A stretch of 8,144 nt of DNA from NCBI GenBank assembly GCA_036562265.1, contig DATCKS010000278.1, forward strand, positions 1-8,144, in the 5' to 3' direction. Below the pieces are notes generated by a model. It saw nothing but the letters and a program-made list of their open reading frames with translations, ran no database searches and had not been told where the DNA came from. The translations under genes were made by a program, and so were the position numbers. This DNA is from DASVDK01 sp036562265 [NCBI: Thermodesulfobacteriota bacterium] (GTDB lineage: Bacteria; DASVDK01). This document shows positions 5,299 through 8,144 of the stretch, piece by piece. Every line of letters starts with the position of its first letter. Positions within the stretch are counted from its first letter, which is position 1.

Positions 5299-6818
5299 TC
5301 GCCGTCGGCGCGCTCGCCTCCGCCGCGGCGGCCGTCTTCGACCCGGGGGCGCTCCTCTCGCTCCTCGCGGGCGTCCTGGTCGGGCTCGTCGGCGGCGCGA
5401 TCCCCGGCATCACGATCACGATGACGATCATCCTCGTCCTGCCGTTCACCTTCGGCATGGACACGGTGAACGGCATCGCGACGATGATCGGCGTGTACGT
5501 CGGCGGCGAGTCGGGCGGCCTCGTCACCGCCTGCCTGCTCGGGATCCCCGGCACGCCGTCGGCCATCGCGACCACCTTCGACGGCTTCCCGATGGCGCGG
5601 CAGGGGGAGCCCGGGCGCGCCGTCTGGCTCGGCATCTGGTCCGGCCTCTTCGGCGGGCTCATCGCGGGGGTCTTCCTCGTCTACGGCACGATCTGGCTCG
5701 GCCGGCTCGCCCTCCAGTTCGGGCCGTGGGAGTACTTCTCCCTCTTCATCCTCACCCTCTCCATCGTGGCGAGCCTCTCGGAAGGGTCGATGCTGAAGGG
5801 GCTCGTCGCAGGGACGGTCGGCCTCCTCGCGACGACGGTCGGCACCGACCCGATCATGAGCGTCCAGCGCTTCACGTTCGGCACCGACCTCCTCAAGAGC
5901 GGGTTCCCGTTCCTCCCGATCCTGATCGGCGTCTACGGGGTCACGCAGATCGTCACCGACGTGCAGCGCCTGCGCGAGGGGGACGCGCGGCTCAAGGCCC
6001 GTGTGGAGCAGGCACGGCTCGTCGTGAACCACCTCGCCGTGATCGGCGAGGTGCTCCGGGGATGGGGGAACCTGATCCGCTCGACGCTGATCGGGCTCTG
6101 GATCGGCGTGCTGCCGGCCGTCGGCGGCAGCGCCGCCAACATCCTCGCCTACGACCAGGCGCGCAAGTGGTCGCGGCATCCCGAGCGGTTCGGCCACGGG
6201 AGCCCCGAGGGGATCGTCGCGTCGGAATCGGCCAACAACGCGAACGTCGCGGGCTCCCTCGTGACCATCATGGCGTTCGGCATCCCGGGCGACGCCGTCA
6301 CGGCCGTCATGCTGGGGGCGCTCCTCGTGCACGGCATCGCGCCGGGCCCCCTCTTCATGACGAACAACCTCGACGTCGCCTACGCGATGTTCCTGGCGTA
6401 CTTCGTGGCGTGCGTCGCGACGGTGGCGGTGGAGGCGGCCATCCTGCGCGTCTTCCTGCGCCTGATCAACGTGCCGCGCGACGTCCTCTTCCCGGTCATC
6501 CTCGTCCTCTGCGTGATCGGCGCTTTCGCCCTCAACAACCTCTGGGCCGACGTCTGGACGCTCTTCTTCTTCGGGATCCTCGGCGTCCTCATGGTCCGAT
6601 ACGGCTTCCCGCTCGCCCCCATCATCCTCGGCGTCATCCTCGGCAACCAGATCGAGCTCAACTTCATCCGCGCGCTGATGACCAATGCCGATCCCCGGCT
6701 CTTCCTCACGCGGCCCCTATCGGGCATCATGCTGTTCTTGACGCTCGTCTCGGTGGCGATCGCCGTCTGGCAGACCCGGCGTGGCGCGCGCGCCGAGGCG
6801 GTCGAGGCCGAAGGCTAG
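5295..6818 (+). CDS. tctA: TctA large membrane subunit of the TTT transporter
   Basis: A 507-residue polytopic inner-membrane permease of the TctA family (PF01970), full family length, with about 11-12 predicted helices. Conserved blocks are clear: GLVGGAIPGITI (30-41), VGGESGGLVTACLLGIPGTP (69-88) followed by TTFDGFPMARQG (93-104), GVLPAVGGSAANILAY (271-286), HPERFGHGSPEGIVASESAN (295-314) and IMAFGIPGDAV (325-335) with HGIAPGPLF (346-354). The two Pro-Gly signature regions reflect the internal duplication of the family and form the transport path. GGESGG replaces the commoner aromatic form of this glycine motif. A C-terminal cytoplasmic tail (about 493-507) is charged. It shares ATGA with tctB and has no strong ribosome-binding site of its own, so translation probably depends on coupling. 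Confidence 0.96.
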   Translation: MIAVGALASAAAAVFDPGALLSLLAGVLVGLVGGAIPGITITMTIILVLPFTFGMDTVNGIATMIGVYVGGESGGLVTACLLGIPGTPSAIATTFDGFPMARQGEPGRAVWLGIWSGLFGGLIAGVFLVYGTIWLGRLALQFGPWEYFSLFILTLSIVASLSEGSMLKGLVAGTVGLLATTVGTDPIMSVQRFTFGTDLLKSGFPFLPILIGVYGVTQIVTDVQRLREGDARLKARVEQARLVVNHLAVIGEVLRGWGNLIRSTLIGLWIGVLPAVGGSAANILAYDQARKWSRHPERFGHGSPEGIVASESANNANVAGSLVTIMAFGIPGDAVTAVMLGALLVHGIAPGPLFMTNNLDVAYAMFLAYFVACVATVAVEAAILRVFLRLINVPRDVLFPVILVLCVIGAFALNNLWADVWTLFFFGILGVLMVRYGFPLAPIILGVILGNQIELNFIRALMTNADPRLFLTRPLSGIMLFLTLVSVAIAVWQTRRGARAEAVEAEG

Positions 6819-6833
6819 CCGGCCGATTTCCAC

Positions 6834-6839
6834 AGGAGG
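6834..6839 (+). promoter_or_regulatory. Shine-Dalgarno AGGAGG for the CDGSH gene
   Basis: A perfect AGGAGG lies 6 nt before the ATG at 6846 within the 27-nt gap after tctA. It supports the short gene as real and suggests independent, efficient translation from a shared or read-through transcript. Confidence 0.8.
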
Positions 6840-6845
6840 CACGAC

Positions 6846-7064
6846 ATGACCGTCAAGATCACCGCGCGACCCAACGGGCCCTACCTCGTTCAGGGGGACG
6901 TCGAGCTGTACGACCCGACGGGGCAGAAGGTCGAGGTGGCGCCGGGGGCCACGATCGCGCTCTGCCGCTGCGGCGGGTCGACGACCAAGCCGTTCTGCGA
7001 CGGGACGCACAGCAAGATCGGCTTCAAGGCCGCCGAGGCGGCCGTGAAGCGCGAGAAGGCGTAG
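6846..7064 (+). CDS. Small CDGSH-type iron-sulfur protein
   Basis: A 72-residue protein with a single CDGSH [2Fe-2S] motif: C40-R-C42-GGS-TTK-P49-F-C51-D-G-T-H55, an exact match to CxCxx(S/T)xxxPxCDG(S/A/T)H. The three Cys and one His ligate a labile [2Fe-2S] cluster in mitoNEET-like proteins; bacterial one-motif forms are soluble, with redox or cluster-transfer roles suggested but not settled. The N-terminal half (MTVKITARPNGPYLVQGDVE) is a short beta-rich lead-in common to such bacterial forms, and no membrane helix is present. It follows tctA by 27 nt on the same strand, so it may be the last gene of the transporter operon, although no functional link is known. Its stop is one nucleotide from the stop of the converging ferritin-like gene. 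Confidence 0.93.
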   Translation: MTVKITARPNGPYLVQGDVELYDPTGQKVEVAPGATIALCRCGGSTTKPFCDGTHSKIGFKAAEAAVKREKA

Positions 7065-7065
7065 G

Positions 7066-7599
7066 CTACAGGCGGGCGGCCGAGGCGGCCAGGGCGCGCG
7101 CGTCGGCTGCGAGGTCGTCGCGGCCGGCCGCGCGGGCGAGCGCTTCGAGGGCGGCGTAGTGTCCCGGCAAGGTGCGGCCGATACCGGCCCGCGCCTTGCC
7201 GCGCGCCGGCTCCGGCAACGCCGCGATGACGGCCGCCACCCGGGGAAGCTCCTGCTGCTCGAACCGGACCGCTGCCTCCACCGCGGCGGGGAGGCCGGTC
7301 TGCGGGTCGGCCGTCGCCGCCGCCTCGAGGGCCGCCACGAGCGGCTCGGCCGCGTCGAGGTCGGCCTCGCTCTCCGGAGCGGCCGCCGGCAGGTCGGTCG
7401 CCATGCGCACGAAGTCGCCCGAGAGGTTCAGGACGGCGAAGTGCTGCGCCTCCCCGTCGGCCATCTCGGCGAAGCGGCGGCCCGAATCGAGCCCGCCGAA
7501 GCGAGCGGCGAGCGCCCGGTACGCCTGCATCGCCCGCCGCTCGAGCGCCGCGGCCCGCTCGGCCAGCCTGGCCCTTGCCTCGTGGGCGTCGTCGGTCAT
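7066..7599 (-). CDS. Ferritin-like (rubrerythrin-type) four-helix protein
   Basis: A 177-residue, almost wholly helical, alanine-rich protein that looks like a ferritin-like di-iron domain. Candidate ligands: E20 in ALERRAMQAY, the E50-x-x-H53 motif in MADGEAQHFAVL, E114/E117 in VRFEQQELPR, and H147/E152 in LPGHYAALEAL. The first two helices match rubrerythrin-type sequences well; the fourth lacks a clean ExxH, so the second half of the metal site is uncertain. There is no cysteine and no C-terminal rubredoxin domain. Rubrerythrin-like proteins reduce peroxide or handle iron, but this one could be a degenerate member without metal. ATG 7599 has AGGAGG 7 nt upstream (complement of 7607-7612) and overlaps the TGA of the DUF971 gene by 4 nt (ATGA), indicating coupling. 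It converges with the CDGSH gene. Confidence 0.65.
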   Translation of the reverse strand: MTDDAHEARARLAERAAALERRAMQAYRALAARFGGLDSGRRFAEMADGEAQHFAVLNLSGDFVRMATDLPAAAPESEADLDAAEPLVAALEAAATADPQTGLPAAVEAAVRFEQQELPRVAAVIAALPEPARGKARAGIGRTLPGHYAALEALARAAGRDDLAADARALAASAARL

Positions 7600-7961
7600 C
7601 GCTCCGCCTCCTGGCAGCTCTCGCAGGGACAGAGGTCCCGCAGGAGCTCGAACGAGAAGATCCCCGTGTCGTGGCGGTCGCTCCAGTAGAAGCGAAGCGC
7701 GTAGCGGCCGATCGGCTCCGCCCGCTCGAGCGCGAGCGGCGCGCCGGAGCCGGGCTGGTCCGCGATCGGCAGGCTCACCCCGGTCGAGGGCGAGGCGGCC
7801 TCAGCCTTCGCCCGCCGCTCGTGACAGGAGGCGCAGGGGCAGCGCTCGCGCAGGTACTCGAGCGGGTAGACGCTCTCGTGCCCGTCGGCCCAGACGATCC
7901 CGTAGAACTCGTCGCCGATCGCCTCGGCGGTCCGGGGAAGCGTGCGAAGCTCGGCGCTCAT
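7596..7961 (-). CDS. DUF971 / GBBH-like N-terminal domain protein with two CPCxxC halves
   Basis: A 121-residue protein made almost entirely of a DUF971 domain (PF06155), the zinc-binding N-terminal domain of gamma-butyrobetaine hydroxylase, found alone in bacteria or attached to Mrp/ApbC-type Fe-S carrier ATPases. Two related halves are visible: W24ADGHESVYPLEYLRERC with C41-P-C43-AS-C46, and W93SDRHDTGIFSFELLRDLC with C111-P-C113-ES-C116, joined by a Ser/Pro/Gly-rich linker (about 50-80). The second half has SDRH where SDGH is usual. ATG 7961 is preferred: a TATAAT ends 7 nt before it, so transcripts would begin at or next to this codon. An in-frame ATG at 7970 overlaps the TATAAT, and one at 8015 lies in the tandem repeats. 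It overlaps the ferritin-like gene by 4 nt, giving a two-gene unit. An Fe-S or iron role is inferred from family and context. Confidence 0.8.
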   Translation of the reverse strand: MSAELRTLPRTAEAIGDEFYGIVWADGHESVYPLEYLRERCPCASCHERRAKAEAASPSTGVSLPIADQPGSGAPLALERAEPIGRYALRFYWSDRHDTGIFSFELLRDLCPCESCQEAER

Positions 7962-7968
7962 GCCGGTC

Positions 7969-7974
7969 ATTATA
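7969..7974 (-). promoter_or_regulatory. TATAAT -10 box, probable leaderless start of DUF971 gene
   Basis: A perfect TATAAT on the minus strand is followed by 7 nt and then the ATG at 7961, the distance expected for transcription starting at the A of the start codon. There is no Shine-Dalgarno before either nearby ATG, as expected for a leaderless mRNA. No good -35 hexamer is seen at 16-18 nt upstream. The exact consensus stands out in GC-rich sequence. Confidence 0.55.
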
Positions 7975-7997
7975 GGCGGGACGGCCGCGTTCCCCAC

Positions 7998-8072
7998 GGG
8001 GTCAGGCCTTTCCATTTTCCATGGGGTCAGGCCTTTCCGTTTTCCAGGGGGTCAGGCCTTTCCATTTTCCAG
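7998..8072. repeat. Three tandem copies of a 25-bp repeat (GGGGTCAGGCCTTTCC...)
   Basis: Copies begin at 7998, 8023 and 8048, exactly 25 bp apart. Each starts GGGGTCAGGCCTTTCC, continues with A or G, then TTTTCCA, plus one variable base (T, G, G). Copies 1 and 3 are identical over the first 24 bases; copy 2 differs by one base (A to G at 8039). There are no unique spacers, so this is not a CRISPR array. Similar GGGGTCAG-containing repeats are, from memory, seen next to IS200-like REP-associated transposases, but none is in the window. Confidence 0.85.
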
Positions 8073-8144
8073 GCCGGCAAACGCCAGGGGCCGACCCCAC
8101 ACGCTTTCCGCCCTGCGCCTCGTCCGTCCGGGACCCCCTCCGTG
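8072..8144. other. Right-edge noncoding stretch with inverted GACCCC element
   Basis: No gene is recognised. GGGG-CCGA-CCCC (8087-8098) contains GACCCC (8093-8098), the reverse complement of the GGGGTC that opens each tandem repeat, so the array is flanked by an inverted partial copy (GTGGGGTCGG on the minus strand). CTTTCCG at 8104-8110 also echoes the repeat. This looks like the edge of a repeat-rich element continuing beyond the window. Confidence 0.4.

Noticed and set aside
5259-6332. 357-codon minus-strand frame opposite tctA, and the 477-codon plus-strand frame 5726-7159
   Set aside because: Both are compositionally biased out-of-frame translations of tctA, which has clear family motifs in its own frame.
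7962-8015. N-terminal extension of the DUF971 protein to ATG 8015 or 7970
   Set aside because: The 8015 start lies inside the tandem repeats and has no family similarity; the 7970 start overlaps the TATAAT box. Neither has a Shine-Dalgarno.
7998-8072. CRISPR array
   Set aside because: The units are directly tandem at 25-bp period with no unique spacers and no cas gene nearby.

Overview
The window is very GC-rich and densely packed, with 12 protein-coding genes (one cut by the left edge). No rRNA, tRNA or CRISPR array was seen. A Sec-exported binding protein with a tripartite tricarboxylate transporter (TTT) points to a diderm (Gram-negative-type) bacterium. GC content, TTT content and the 'GGGGTCAGGCCTTTCC' tandem repeats would fit an environmental lineage such as Rokubacteria/Methylomirabilota or a high-GC deltaproteobacterium. 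That placement is inference from general knowledge, not shown by a marker gene.

Layout. (1) 1-673, minus: a holin-like small membrane protein (two membrane helices) followed immediately by a second small membrane protein that runs off the left edge. (2) 818-1162, plus: a small DksA/TraR-family protein whose zinc site reads CxxC...HxxH instead of CxxC...CxxC. (3) 1193-3713, minus: three genes joined by 4-nt stop/start overlaps, in transcription order a GalT-like HIT-superfamily nucleotidyltransferase, a YkgJ-type cysteine-cluster protein and an M28 metallopeptidase. (4) 3714-3833: an AT-rich divergent control region with good -35/-10 candidates. (5) 3834-7064, plus: a complete TTT uptake operon in the order tctC-tctB-tctA, followed after 27 nt by a small CDGSH iron-sulfur protein. 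(6) 7066-7961, minus: a DUF971 (GBBH-like N-terminal) protein with duplicated CPCxxC halves, overlapping by 4 nt a ferritin-like protein that converges on the CDGSH gene with one nucleotide between them. (7) 7962-8144: a TATAAT box abutting the DUF971 start, suggesting a leaderless mRNA, then three tandem 25-bp repeats and a partly inverted relative at the right edge.

How they may work together: TctC captures a carboxylate-type solute in the periplasm and passes it to the TctA/TctB membrane complex. The CDGSH, ferritin-like and DUF971 proteins all belong to families linked with iron, Fe-S clusters or metal binding, so the right third looks like a small iron-related neighbourhood. The GalT-like/YkgJ/M28 trio is tightly coupled, but no shared pathway is known to me; it is the least explained multi-gene unit here. 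I see no convincing entirely new system. The best leads are the variant DksA zinc site, the coupled trio, the leaderless DUF971 promoter and the edge repeat array.
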